Shown: piece by piece, positions 49,120 to 62,129 of the stretch
Layout: the number at the start of each line of letters is the position of its first letter
How positions within the stretch are numbered: the first letter of the stretch is position 1
Assembly (NCBI RefSeq): GCF_019112545.1
Contig: NW_025064904.1
Location: 310,001 to 374,000, forward strand
Direction: 5' to 3'
Length of the DNA stretch: 64,000 nucleotides
Origin: Guyanagaster necrorhizus
Taxonomy: Eukaryota > Basidiomycota > Agaricomycetes > Agaricales > Physalacriaceae
Notes under the pieces: model-generated
What the model saw: only the letters and a program-made list of their open reading frames with translations
What the model was told of the DNA's origin: nothing
Database searches by the model: none
Made by a program: the position numbers and the translations under genes

Positions 49120-52100
49120 ATTAGCTCAAAGCTTCTAGCTTCCTTTTTTCAAGCCCAATTATGCTGAGAAACTGAATGCTCCCTTCATCTACACCAACCT
49201 CTGATATCACCAATGACTATTTTAAACTATTAGCAGCTATCATAGACATGCTTCTAGGTTTATTAGTAATCATCCAACTCAGTAGGGGATGCCAATCTAT
49301 CATTGCATGAGTAGTCAGGCATTACTAAGTATTCTAATAAATTCAGCAAATCTTATGAAATGTCACCTCTGATCACCCCTTCTACAACATCTCTCCCTCT
49401 GCTCAATAGTTCTTCCAGTCTGTAGAAGGAACTATATTTGAAACCAACTCTAGAAACTTGTATATGCAGCATTCTGGGAAAGAAGCATAGCACTGATACC
49501 CACTCTGACCCTCAACAGCTATCATCAGAAATAACAATAATTCTTAGGCTAGTGGGTCTCAAAGACTAAGGCTCAACACACTCATTCTATACAGTGAGCA
49601 TATGGACATCCTTAGCCACATCTCTATGGCAAGGGTAACCCCCTCAACTGCACCCTCTGAGTCTGGTATTGGATATCATATCAGAGACTCCCTTGATGCC
49701 TCTAAGGTGGCTTTAAGGACTCAAAGTATCTCTCCAAACAACAGTCATAGATCTTTATACACAACATCAACAGGAAGCAGAGAAAGTATTTTTGGAGAAA
49801 TTTATATTGGAAACTAGAGCACTGACAGTGAGAGAGGAAGAACAGACATCATCAGGACTGATAATATATACTTCACTGACAATAGTGATGAAGAAAGATA
49901 CTGACAGATGGCAGCAGCTGCAGTTGAGTGAATGGAGCACCATCAGGGCAGCAACACTCTAAGCAGAATAAGAGGCATATGAATGCCATTAAATGCATCA
50001 CAACAGACTGACCCTATTGATCTAGTCCTCTCCCATGAGGATGAAATTCAACATACTGAGTCTCTTACCAAGTATGCAAGGAAGCAGGCATATGAGGAGT
50101 ATGAGGCCAATTAAGAGGATGCCATCTTCAGGTGATACTTTTGATGATGAGAAGCCACAGAGTAGAGAATAGACTCTAGGAGCCTACATACTAATACCCC
50201 CTCCCTCATTATCAATATGGAGTCTGACTCTCCATTCTGAGAGCCAAGTACTCTTACTCTCTCAGAGTCCAACCTATGGGCAGAGCCTCTGGAGCATGTC
50301 ATCTATGTAGACAGCATCTATTGAAAGGCATCACTCAATCTCAATGATAACTGTCTGCTTTTTTATGGGACTGACTTAATTGCTGATATAGACCACATCT
50401 CTGAGAATGGAGACCAATACTAGAATATTACTGAAAGTATCAGGAGAAACAACAAGTACATCAACCTCACTGGAGACCTCAAGCAAGTTCTAGACAGATC
50501 TATTGCTGCTCTCTTCCTCCAACTCTGATTCTACAGAAAATTCTACTGATATTGCCAAATGGTGGCAGCAGAAGCAGTGAGAAGAGACACAGAGGGATAG
50601 CTATCAGGAAGGTGAGAGTCTTCTCCTTGCTCTAAATCTGGAGATGCAGGATCTAGCAGTCAGCAACTGGCAAATAGCAGCTCAGCCAGACATCCCAGAC
50701 ATTTACAATCTACATGACAGTTTCCTCTCTGAAGGAGACAGGAAAACTGTAGACAGTGGGACAGATAATGAGGGGGAGGATCTTCTATCTGAATGGGCAA
50801 GCCTATTTGAACAGAAAGTGATAGACAAAGAGCCAGCCAAAAGAGTGAAGAAAGAGCATAATAAAGAGTTTTTATGACTGTATCAGAAAGATACAGCTAT
50901 GCTATAGATAAACAACACCTGGTTGGTGTTGCTCATGGGACAAAGGTACACCATTGCTGACCAAGTTGAGTATACAGATATTCAATATGCAGCCACAGAG
51001 CAGGCTGTTTTTATTTACAATAAAAAATATTTAAGACATCAACTAGCACTGCTACCAGCATATAAGTTCAAGTATGACATCAAACCAATACTATAGATGC
51101 CAAGTGTGACACTCAGTCAAGCTATCTATATGGCTCCCTCTATCTGAACAACATCCTCCTGATATATGTTTGCAACCTTGGCTATCTGCAGCATGGTATC
51201 TCAGCTCACTCAGAGCTGACCTAGGCCAAAGAATCTCTATCAGAACCTGTGGATGCAGCTCATGCATTGACTCTTTGCCAGCCAGCCCTCATTGGATGAA
51301 GCCAAAGAAAGTAGAAAGATACTAGAGAATCCCAAAGAGGATGACCCTGAGGCAGTAGAGTTAGGATTCACCATTCAGGATGGGCACATCATGTGCAAGA
51401 AAGCACAGCCGCTAGGGAGTTCTGTGGCTGATGATAACTCTCTTCATTCCTCCCTAGGACCCCTGATAATCTGGAATATCTCACCCTTCAGTGGGATCCT
51501 AAATCCAATGACTGCACTTGCAGCTGATATCACCATTCTTAACTGCTGGCCTGATCTCCTATGCAAACCCTACTCCTTTAAAGGGGTATCTGATGACATA
51601 GACTGATTCCTGACTGATTGTGACTAATACTTCTAAGTGTACTCTCCATTCTTCATCCTTGACATGTACAAAGTCAGCTTTGTCTCTATGTATTTAGAGG
51701 ACAAAGCAAAAATATGGTAGGTGCTCCTCATCCCCATGTTCTGGTCAACCATACAACAACACCACTGATACTTCTTATGGCTAGTGTTTAAACAAATGGT
51801 GATTGACAAATTTATAAATTCTGCTATTCAAGAAGTCCACAAGCAGAAAATAAAGGATTACAGGATGGAAGATAAGCTGGCCATCAAATACTTCAATAAG
51901 CTGGAACAACTCAGAAAGCTTGCTAGAGTCCAGGACAACATTGCAGATACAGGGCAGATGGTCAAGTACATGAAGATGGGGGCCTTGATCTCCTATCTCA
52001 AAATAATTGCAGACATCAGACAAAACATCCTGAAGGAGTATGATGAGTAGAAGGCTCACATTATCAATATGTATAAAGAGAGACAACAGCAGAAGGCAGA

Positions 52101-53698
52101 GCAGACTACTCTGTCAGGAGGACAAAAGCATCAAGGGGCAGGAACCAAACTCACCCCTCTCAGTTTGACCATACCTGCTAAGCCCAGCAGCTCATCCTCA
52201 ACTTCCTCATATAACAAAAAAAAACTGATATAGGCATGATATTTACTAAAACAGGAAAGCCTATAGATATGGATTGACTCAAGAAGGAGGGGAAGTGCTT
52301 TAATTATAGCCAGAAGGGTCACATGGCACAAGACTGCCTACAAAAGAAGAACAAACATATCAGAAAAGACATTTGGGTGCAAATCACTGAATTGCAGAAG
52401 GAAGATAAGGCTCTCAGACTGGAAACCAAGGTTGAGAAAGTAAAAGATGGGGCTGAGCAGTGAGCAATTCTGCTGACTCAGCCAAAACAATGAGTGGTGT
52501 GTCACATACAGATGCAGGATGGACTGACAATATTTCTGTAATACTATCTATATCTAAATTATGCATGCATTCAAATATATCTGATTCTATCACTCCACAA
52601 ACAGGATCATCTAAAGAAAAGATTCAATCACCTATAGGCCAAACAGAGGCAGTGAGTTCCACTGGTTAGCTGAAGCCATCAAGAATGCAGAAAGTGAAGC
52701 TGTGGTGAAAGCTATACTCAAGAATTGGATCCATAAGATTCAGACTAAAGAGGTCATTGATGAGATGATTGAAGGAATATAGAAGGCAGAATGATGCCAG
52801 GCCTTGAAATGGCTCAATGAACTCTGAGGACCCCAAAAATTCATTTGACAGTCCAAAACCCCAGGTCATGACCTATTGACTAAAGCCCAAATCAAGACTC
52901 TCATATTCTGAAGCACCTATGCAGTAACTGCTTTGATCGACAGCAGTTATATAGGTAGCTCTATTAATTAAGCTTTCATCACTAAGCATAATCTATCCAC
53001 AAGGGCCACTGTGGCACTAATCCCAGTCTATAACACTGACAAAACAAAAAACCAAGCTGGATCAATCACTGACTTTGTTGAGCTCAGGCTCACAATTGGT
53101 AATCATTCTAAATGGATTGACTTGGCAGTCACTGATCTCAAAACCAAAAAAATATTCCTTGGGCACAATTGGTTGATTTATCATAATCTGCTAATCAATT
53201 AGAAGATCAGCTATATCATATTCACATGATACTGTTGTTAGAAGATTTCATTTGAATTATCTGATAAAAACTCTAAAGACTAGTAGAATGAAGAAATGAA
53301 GGACAGTGAGACTATTCTCACCATCGACCTCCAGAAGGCCATACACATTTGCATGATCCACTACACCAATGATCTGGCAGCAAAGGCTAATGCAGGAAAA
53401 GAAGGCAAAACATTTGAGAAAATAGTGTCAGAATAGACATGAGACTATTGCAACTTATTTGACAAAGAAAGTTTTAATGAGTTGTCAAATCTAAAACCCT
53501 AGAATCATACCATTGAGCTGATCTTCAATGCCAGTGTCAATCTGGATTGCAAAGTATACCCACTCAGCAACAATGAGCAACAGAAACTTGATAAGTTTCT
53601 GGAAGAGAATCTCTTCAGCAGATGGATTCAGCTATTAAAATCTCTGATAGCCTCTCTCTTCTTCTTCATCAAAAAGAAGGATGGTAAACTCTGACCAG
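49120..53698 (+). pseudogene. Family A 5' half: leader, gag, protease, RT start
   Basis: Internal sequence following the LTR at 48,650: the conserved leader, the long gag (GIGYHIRDSLDASKV near 49,660; acidic KKEHNKEFL near 50,860; capsid DKFINSAIQEVHKQKIKDY near 51,800; knuckle KCFNYSQKGHMAQDC near 52,290 with the second Cys lost), the protease (LIDSSYIGSSIN near 52,940; LGHNWLIYHNLLIN near 53,160) and the first RT residues [11 protein letters not shown] (near 53,680). It is cut by an inverted LTR at 53,699, five bases after ACCAG. The rest of pol is absent. Confidence 0.8.
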
Positions 53699-54003
53699 TG
53701 TTAGGCTCAAGTGATATGTGCTCTATAACACATAGTAAATAAGTGCTGTATCATGTTCATACAATCATGCTTAAGTCTACTTGATGTGTTTGTAGATATT
53801 ATATCCCAAGATCAATACAAGAAGTTGACTTGAGGTAAAGCAATAGAATAAAGGATAGTTTGAGACTAGAGATGCATAGTGTTAACTATACTACTTATAT
53901 ATCATTCATCTATTTGATAAATATAGTACTGCTAATTGTAAGTGTCTGTACTATAGTGCTTATTGTCTTTGGGCACTATGATTACCTACAATAGGCTGAT
54001 TGT
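53699..54003 (-). mobile_element. Inverted family A LTR fragment
   Basis: Read on the minus strand this ends ...ACTTGAGCCTAACA, the 3' end of a family A LTR, and matches about 290 bp of the LTR at 45,001. Its other end is lost where the plus-strand LTR begins at 54,004. Confidence 0.65.
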
Positions 54004-54475
54004 TGTTATGATTTTCCCTCATTTTTATCTTTTATTTAAGGGATTGACCTCTATCTTTGATTAGTCAGAGCACTTAGACCAGTGCTTAGGACCATGGGAC
54101 AGGCTTAGTCATCACAACAATGCTTAGTTGGTCATTGTTCTTTGACACAATGGTAACTGCTCAATGACAGACAATACCCTTTTGTAGGTAGCTTAATGAC
54201 ACTGGACAAAACACTTTATAATGTCAGGATGCACAATTAGGTAGTTATATCTATAAAACAGATGATGACTGATATATAAGTAGCATAGCTCTCACTGTAA
54301 TATCCTCAGCTTTAAGCTAAAGTTTATACTTCTACCATCTTATCTTGAGCCAATCTAAAGACCTTGAGATACAGAGCCACATAGCACATCAAGTGAACTC
54401 TGATGTCATCTGTCCAAAGTGTGAGATAGTGTCAGTTTATCATGTGTTTAGATCATATATCATTTGGGCTTAACA
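54004..54475 (+). repeat. Family A 5' LTR of the outer (host) copy
   Basis: 472 bp, TGTTATGATTTTCC...GGGCTTAACA. TATATAAG lies near 54,271 and the self-priming site has decayed to AGCTTTAAGCTAA (54,308-54,320). It is followed by the pentamer ATTAG, then by the inserted copy. The internal part of this host copy resumes at 62,593. Confidence 0.8.
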
Positions 54476-54480
54476 ATTAG
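54476..54480 (+). repeat. Target-site duplication ATTAG (left)
   Basis: ATTAG before the inserted copy is repeated at 62,593-62,597 immediately after its 3' LTR. ATTAG is also the first five bases inside family A elements, so the insertion is in the primer-binding site of the host copy. Confidence 0.85.
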
Positions 54481-54937
54481 TGTTACAATTTTTCACTTTA
54501 TTCTTAACTTTGAAACCCCTATTTATGCTTAGTCAGGGCACTAAGCACTTAGAACTATGAGACAAGGCTTAGTCATCACAACTAGCCAACTCCATCTTTA
54601 TTCTTTAAAAAGCAACTAGCATCACTCAACAACACACAATCAGCCTTTTATATACAGTAATGATGCTTTAGGACAATAGGCACCTTGGACTCAGAAGTAC
54701 ACAGTTAGTTGTAGTATTTTTAGTGCAACTTATACAGTATTTAAGACCTTCAGCTCTCACTGGTAACCTCCAGCTTTGAGCTAAAGTTTATCTATATCAT
54801 TTTATCCTTGAGCCTAATCTCTTGGCCTTGTGACACACCAAACCAGAAGTGCATCAGTGAACTCAGATGACTACCTGAAGTGCAAGATAGCTTCTGTTTA
54901 TCATGTGTTTCTGCTCACATGATGCTTGAATCTAACA
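54481..54937 (+). repeat. Family A 5' LTR of the nested copy
   Basis: 457 bp, TGTTACAATTTTTC...GAATCTAACA. TATTTAAG at about 54,738; self-priming site AGCTTTGAGCTAA at 54,772-54,784. It differs from the 3' LTR mostly by transitions and a few short indels. Confidence 0.9.
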
Positions 54938-54938
54938 A

Positions 54939-54951
54939 TTAGCTTGAAGCT
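54939..54951 (+). promoter_or_regulatory. Family A self-primer binding site
   Basis: TTAGCTTGAAGCT, one base after the LTR. Its reverse complement AGCTTCAAGCTAA equals the LTR site AGCTTTGAGCTAA except for two central bases. Both are explained by an ancestral central CpG (AGCTTCGAGCTAA) that decayed on opposite strands. Confidence 0.7.
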
Positions 54952-57900
54952 GTATCTTCTCTTTCCTCATGCCTACTAGTGTGGAGGAAACCGAATGCTC
55001 TCTATCAACCCATCAAACCCAAACTTTGACTATGAGTTCTTTGAACTCCTCACTTCCATCATCAGAATATTATTAGAATTATTAGTGATCATCCAGCTGT
55101 GCTGGGGACATCACTCAATAACTACCTAGGCAATCAGACACTATAATGAGTTCCAACACATTTGACATATTCTATGAAATATAACCCCCAACCTCCCCCT
55201 CTATAACATTCTTGAATCCCAATGAATGTTCCACCAGCCTCTGATCAGTCCCTTACTAGAAGCCAAGCCTAGCAGCTTGCATCAAGGGGACATTCAAGAA
55301 GAAGAAGAATACTGATACCCTCCTCAATGAACTAGCAGAAACTGTGACTCTCACCTCACAGGATTCTAAAACCTATGGATCTTGGGACTCCCACCTGACT
55401 ATGAGGATGAGGAGATCCTGAGAGACTTCTTTTAGCAGTCTCTCTCTCCTGACCATACTACTGCCTCTTCAACCAGAGGGGTTGGTGATCATGCCAGAAA
55501 TTCTCTCAGCCCCACTCAGATGCCTGAAGGATCCTGATATATGACACCTCAAAGCCAGCCTCACAGCCCTGTCACAACTCCTCTCCACTCAGTCAGAACA
55601 AGTGGTGGGATGGGACAGACATCCTCAACCTGGCTCCATGATGAGTTCTGAGCTAGGGAGATCTGAGATGAAACCATACACTGATACTTTCCTAACTGAA
55701 ACACCAACATCTCTTTTAACTATGAAGAGGCTGTCCAACATGAGGAGCAAAGACAGTGAACTGCACCACAGCTGGTTGGCAGCAAGCTTGAAGAACATAT
55801 CATTGAAAGAGGTAGACAAAGACGAGAAGCTGCCAAGCATGACAGGGAGCATCAGAATGAGCAGTGGGAGGTTGAGAGGGTCTGACTGGAAAGGACTAAT
55901 ATCTCAAACTGGTATGGACTTTGACCTGAAGGCACTGCCATACTTGCTCCAGTCCAAGCCAACCACTCCCTTTCCACTCCCATCTTCAGGGAACCAAGCA
56001 CCAAGTCTAGCAGGTGAAGCAAGAACTGCTAGAGAGAAGAAACACTCACAGCAGAAGGGAGACTTCCTGCAACCCTCCCATGCTCCCCAACCCCACAGTA
56101 TCTCTCTTCCTGGTGAACCCCCAGCATTGACACCATGTTTGGGGATGATGAGTCTGTTCTTGGACATTATGAGCTACAAGTCCCTGGGACTGCTCACATC
56201 CCCACTCATGCACTCTAAGGATCCCTTGGAAGCTGAGTGGTTAGGCAGCTACTTGATGACAGGTACTGAAGAAATATCCAGCTCTATCACAAGTGAGTGG
56301 AGGCAGTGAGAGCAATGAGAGGAACCTGATATGATGAATATATCAGAAGCCAACCCACCTCCACCTACTCCTATAGCCCTGTTGCTGGCCTTAGCACCCA
56401 GCCAGAGCAGCAAAACAACAGTCCAACCATCAGGAAATGAGGGGAGTTCCTATGGCCCACCTGCTATTTTCTCCCTCGAGAAAGAGGAGGACAAGAAGGA
56501 CAAGGAAGATAAAGAGACTGAGAGTAACAACCCACCTCATCTAGAGGAGGAACTCTCCTACCTCCTTCAGGAAGACATGGATGACAAAGAATTAGAGAAA
56601 GCGATATAGGAGGCAAGGACATGGGAGTACCAGAAGTACTATCTATGAGGGGTAAACTTTTTATAGCACAACCCCACTTGGATAGTGTCACATGAGACAA
56701 TCATATTTACATTCAACCACTGATGAGAGAGTAGAAGTCCTGAAGCATGCAGCAACTGACTATGCTGCAAACCAGTACAATCAAAGACATTCAAAGGGCC
56801 AGGTCCACCAGCCACCAATATACCAGATGCCAGAAACAGTGTGACCAATGCTGGGAACACCATCCATTACTCCCAAACAAGCCATTTACATAGCATCATT
56901 GATCCAAAGTACATTCTTGTACTCTGCAGACTCATCCTGAACAATAGCAACTCAGCTATCATGAAGCCAAACACTCATTTCTCAACCCCCTAGCTCTTAC
57001 CAAAACCCTTGGACCAGCAAAGGAAGCTGGATTTTAGGAGCACAACCTCTGCCAGATAAAGCTATAAGTAGTGGCAAAGAACTGATTCAGAATGACCCTG
57101 AAGCAGTATGACTTGGATTTACGATCTGAGATAGGGTGATTGTCTGAAAAGAAGAAGCACCATGAGGAAGCCCAGTTGCCAACAACTCCCTCCACTCTTT
57201 CTCTGGGCCACCCCAAGAATAGCAATAACTGCCATTTTTAGAATAGCCAAACCCAATAGGTGCATTACTCCAAGATGTGGTAGTACTCCAATGTCATTCT
57301 GACCTTCTATAAAAATCCTGCCCCTTCAAGGGGGCATCAAATGACATCGACAGATTCTTTGTAGACTGCAAGCAATATTTGGAAGTTTACATTGGATATC
57401 TTGGATCAGATATGAACAAAGTAGTCTTCACCATCTTCTATCTTGAAGAAAAAGTGAAAATGTGGTGGATTCTCATTTTCCCAAACTTCCAGTCCACCAT
57501 CCAAGAACACTATCATTACCCCTCATGGCTGGTCTTCAAACAAATGCTCCATGACAAGTTTATTGATTCTGCTGTCTAGAAGGTTCATAAACAGAAAATC
57601 AAGGAGTACAAGATAGCTGATAGAGTGGCAACAGATTACTTTGATAAGCTGAAATGATTGGCTAAACTTGCCAGAATCTGCAATGACACTGCCAAATGAT
57701 GAAAGGATAGTTGAGGCCCTCAAGTGAGAGGTCCCCTCCTCTTATATCATGATGATCTCAGCAATCAGCATCAAGGCTTTGATGCTGAATGGTTACAATA
57801 AATGAAAGGAATGGATCATTGAGATGTATAAGAAGCAACAAAGGCAGAAAGCAGAATCCATGACACTGCAAGACCATATAAAGAAGTTGATGCTACCAAC

Positions 57901-58590
57901 CCCAAACAAACTATCAGAAACAACTGCTGGAAAATCATTGGGACTCTCTATGGCCTCTGCCTATGGGATGCAGAAGACTGGAACAGGAACAACTTATATG
58001 GGATCTGGAAAGCTGATGGACATAGACTGGATGAAGAAGAAGGGCAAGTGTTTTACTTGTGGCTAAAAGGGTCACATGGCAAAAGACTGCCTGAAGAAGA
58101 AGAGAATCTGAGAAGATATCAGAGCTCAGATCACAGACTTGCAAAAGGAAGAAGAGGCACTTGGTGAAGAAACCAAGGTAGAGGAGGTAAAAGACTGGGC
58201 CAGTCAGTGAGTGATTCTACTGAACTGGCTGAAGAACCTTATAGTGTGCAAACAGTAGCTGCTAGCTGGACTAATAGTATTTCTATAGTTATGCTTATGT
58301 CATCTATGCATTCAAATATACCTCAGGAATTTACTCTGCACATCATAGAATCACAAAAGAAAGCTCAATCACCCTCAGGCTGAACAAGGACAAAGAGTCC
58401 TACTATATGGCTCAAACCATTCGAGACCAAGTGGATCTGGTGAGCCCTCATGGAGGTAAAAACTGAGGAAGCAGCAAAAGCTGTACTTCAAAACTGGATC
58501 CACAAAACTAGGATCAAGGAAGTAGTTGATAAAGTAATCAATGGGATCAAAGAAGCAGAGAGGATCTGAGCCCTGGAATGGTTAGACAAG
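54952..58590 (+). pseudogene. Family A leader and long gag remnant, nested copy
   Basis: More than 3 kb precede the zinc knuckle, long for a gypsy gag. The first 500 bases are conserved in the copies at 49.1 and 62.6 kb. A low-complexity, Glu/Lys/Pro-rich middle follows (KEEDKKDKEDKE near 56,490; HLEEELSYLLQEDMDDKELE near 56,540). The capsid part reads LEVYIGYLGSDMNK and VKMWWILIFPNFQ (57,380-57,500). The knuckle is KCFTCG-stop-KGHMAKDC (58,050-58,090). Many stops; whether the leader was translated or regulatory cannot be told. Confidence 0.7.
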
Positions 58591-61500
58591 CTCTGGGGAT
58601 CACAGAAGTTCATCAGGTGAACCAAGACCATCAGACAAGACCTTCTTATCAAAGTCCAAATCAAAATGCTCACAAATCGTTTTGCATATGCCATCACTGC
58701 CCTAATCGACAGCAGTTGTACCAGAAGCTCAATCAATTGAAGCTTTGTCAATCAGTGCCAACTCTCCACCAGAACCACTGTGGCACCTATTCCCATATAT
58801 AATGCTGACAGAACCAAAAACCAGGCTGGTTTCATCACTGAATTTGTTGAACTCCAACTTACAATTGGAGATTACTCAGAAAGAATTGACCTGACTATCA
58901 CAGACTTGGGCACCAAGGAGATCTTTCTGGGACATGACTGGCTGATCAGGCACAATCTACTGATCAACTGGAAAACCAGAAGGATCACCTTCACATGATG
59001 CAAGTGCCACAAAATCCCCTTCAAATTATCAGATGAGGACCCTGAGGATTGATGGGATAAGGAGATGAAAGAGAGAAAAACCATTCTAGCCATTGACATC
59101 CAATGGGAAATACATATCTGAGCAGTCCACCATGACAACAACTTGGCAGCAAAGGCCAATCAGCAAAAAGGAGAAAGAACATTTGAAGAAATGGTTCTGG
59201 AATAGGTCCAAGAGTTTTGAGATCTATTTGAGAAAGAGAGTTTTGATGAACTCCTAGTGCCTAAACTCTGAGATTATGCCATCAAACTGGTCTCAAATGC
59301 CAATGTGAATCTTGACTGTAAAATCTATCTACTAGAGAATAACAAACAACAGGAACTTGACAAGTTCCTTGATGAAAATCTGTCTAGTGGAAGGATCTGA
59401 CCTTTCAAATCCCTCATAGTCTTGCCCTTTTTCTTCATTAAAAAGAAAGATGGCAAGCTCCACCCAGTATAAGACTATTGCAAACTGAATGAGATGATGA
59501 TTAAAAATTGGTATCTACTATCCCTGATCTCAGAATTAATGGACAAACTTCAAGGGGTGCGATATTACACTAAACTTGACATATGGTGGAGATATAACAA
59601 TGTACGAATCAAAGAAGGAGATGAGTGGAAGGTAGCATTTTGAATCAACCAAGGCCTCTTTGAATCAACAATAATGTTCTTTGGACTCACCAATTCACCA
59701 GCCACCTTTCAGTGGATGATGAACAACATCTTTAAAGACCTCATCACCACTGGAAAGGTCACCATATACCTCAACAACATTCTCATCATGTTGAAAACAA
59801 GAGAAGAGCATAGAAGGCTAGTACTCCAGGTTCTAACACTAATGAGAAAGCATAAGCTATTCCTTAAAGCAGAGAAATGTGAGTTCAAAGTACTTGAGAC
59901 TGAGTACCTCAGGGTCATCATCAGCAAAGGAAGTATATGCATGGACCCTGTCAAAGTTGCTGAGGTTACTGAGTGGCTCACATCTGGCAAGAAAAAAGAA
60001 CTTCAATTGTTCTTAGGATTTATCAACTTTTATCGACGGTTCATCTGCAACTACAGCAAGATAGTTCACTCAATGATGTAACTTACTGGAAATGCCTCCT
60101 GGATCTGGGGACTATCTCAGCAAGCTGCCTTTGATGACCTTAAAAAGTGGTTAGCAGAGGACATGATACTTGCTATTCCCATGCAGGAGGAAAAGTTCTG
60201 AGTGGAGGCTGACTCCAGTGAAGATGCCATTGAGGCTGTACTTTCACAGGAGCAGGATGAGAAATGGTGACCAGTCACATTTCTTTCAAAGGCACTCACA
60301 GTAATAGAGTGGAACTATGAAATTTACAACAAAGAATTACTCACCATCATGCTTGCATTAAAAGAATGGTGATACTACCTGATTGGGGCTGCTAAGATCT
60401 TTAAAATCTGGATCAATCATCAGAACCTTCAGTATTTCCACTAACCCCAAAAGTTAAATCATTGCCAAGCCAGATGGGTCACAGAACTCAGTCAATATCA
60501 ATACACTCTTCACCACAAAGCTGGTATGGTAAACAAAAAGGCTGATCTTCTAAGCCAAAGGGTAGATCATGACTAGGGGGAAAGCAACAATGAGGAAGTG
60601 ACATTATTATGATTCAAACATTTTTGGACCATGATAATGCCCACAGAAGAGGAAATTCATAAGTGCATCAAGAGTGCTACTCAGGATAGCCACAAATGAG
60701 ACTAATGGGTGGCCTCATCACTCAATCATGAACAAGAGATGATGAAGGAAGGGGGAATGATCCACTATGATGGGAGGATCTACATTCCCTAGGATCAAGA
60801 GTTATGAGGCAAGATCATAGCCACCTGCTATGACCATGCCACCACCAGTCATCCTGGTATTGCTAAGACCAAGGAACTGATACTATGGGAATACTAATGG
60901 CCAAAAATGAGTACTGACATTGTCACATATGTCAAAGCATATGAAGTCTGTCAATAGGGAAAGTTATTAATGCAATCACAAGCTGCCTCACTCCACCTGA
61001 ATGAAGTCCCTTCATCACCATGGACACACATTTCCATAAACATGATCACCAGGCTTCTGGAGTGCAACAGCTATGACACCATCCTTGTCATAGTCAATTG
61101 CTTCTCCAAAGCAATCATTCCAATCACATGTGCAACTAAGTTAACCTCTGAAGAATGGGCAAAAATCCTGTGTGACAAGGTTTATGCCAAATATGGTATG
61201 CCCCAGATAGTCATTTCAGACAGGGGACCTCAATTTGTCTCCAAATTCCTGAATGACCTCTATCAGCTCCTGAACATTAAGCAAAATGCTTCAACTGCAT
61301 ATTATCCTCAGACTGATAGGCAAACTAAGCACACAAACTAAGAGGTGGAAAAATACCTATGCTTCTTCATCAATTACTGGCAGGATGACTGGGTAGAGTG
61401 GTTAGCTCTTGCCACCTTCCAACATAACAACCATGTACATTTGGCAATGGGAAAGACACCATTCTTTATTAATCATGGCTGACACCCACATATCACCCAA

Positions 61501-62094
61501 ACTGAATAACATTATACTATAACTCTGGCCTCTATAGACTTTGTCACCACCATGAAAAACATTCATTCTGAAACCAAGGCAGCCCTTGAAAAGGCTGCAG
61601 CTATGATGATAAAACAATACAACAAACACCATCAGATGGCATACACATATAAAATCAACAACAAGGTCTGGCTCGATATGATCAACCTCCATCTCCCATG
61701 CCCAAAATGCAAACTTGCCAATAAACATACTAGGCCTTTCCCTATTATTTCAAAGGTTAGCACAAGTGCTTACAAGTTATGACTACCACTGACTTGGAAG
61801 ATCCACAATGTCTTCAATGAAGCATTGTTAACTCTATATGTCACACTGGCATTCTCCAACCAAGAATGACCACCACCCCCTCTGTCTGATCTCATCAATG
61901 ATGAAAAACACTATGAAATCAACAAAGTTTTAAACCACAAACTATGAAAAGTAAAGGCAAAAGAGGCAGAATAACTACGATGGTCGAGTATCTTGTCAGC
62001 TGGAAGGGTTATGGACTGGAATCCAACCAGTGGGTGAATGAAAAGTCAATGAATGCCAATACCACCATACATGACTATGAACTATCTCTAAATT
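58591..62094 (+). pseudogene. Family A pol remnant, nested copy
   Basis: Protease: LIDSSCTRSSIN (near 58,704), then IFLGHDWLIRHNLLINW. Reverse transcriptase: [14 protein letters not shown] (near 59,440), [16 protein letters not shown] (family R positions now C and W), FGLTNSPATFQWMMNNIF and YLNNILIM, so the YxDD aspartates are lost. RNase H: VEADSSEDAIEAVLS and NYEIYNKELLTIMLALKEW. Integrase: CYDHATTSHPGIAKTKE, LLECNSYDTILVIVNCFSK, YAKYGMPQIVISDRGPQFVS. Chromodomain: EYLVSWKGYGLESNQWVNE (61,985-62,043), ending NYELSLN-like at 62,094. Interrupted by many stops, most of them TGA. Confidence 0.9.
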
Positions 62095-62129
62095 AACTCA
62101 TCGGGATGATAGTCTTAAGGAGGGAGTAA

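Noticed and set aside
55904..56167. Minus-strand 87-codon frame in the family A gag region as a second antisense accessory gene
   Set aside because: Isolated, with no continuation across neighbouring stops and no motif, unlike the antisense gene of family B.
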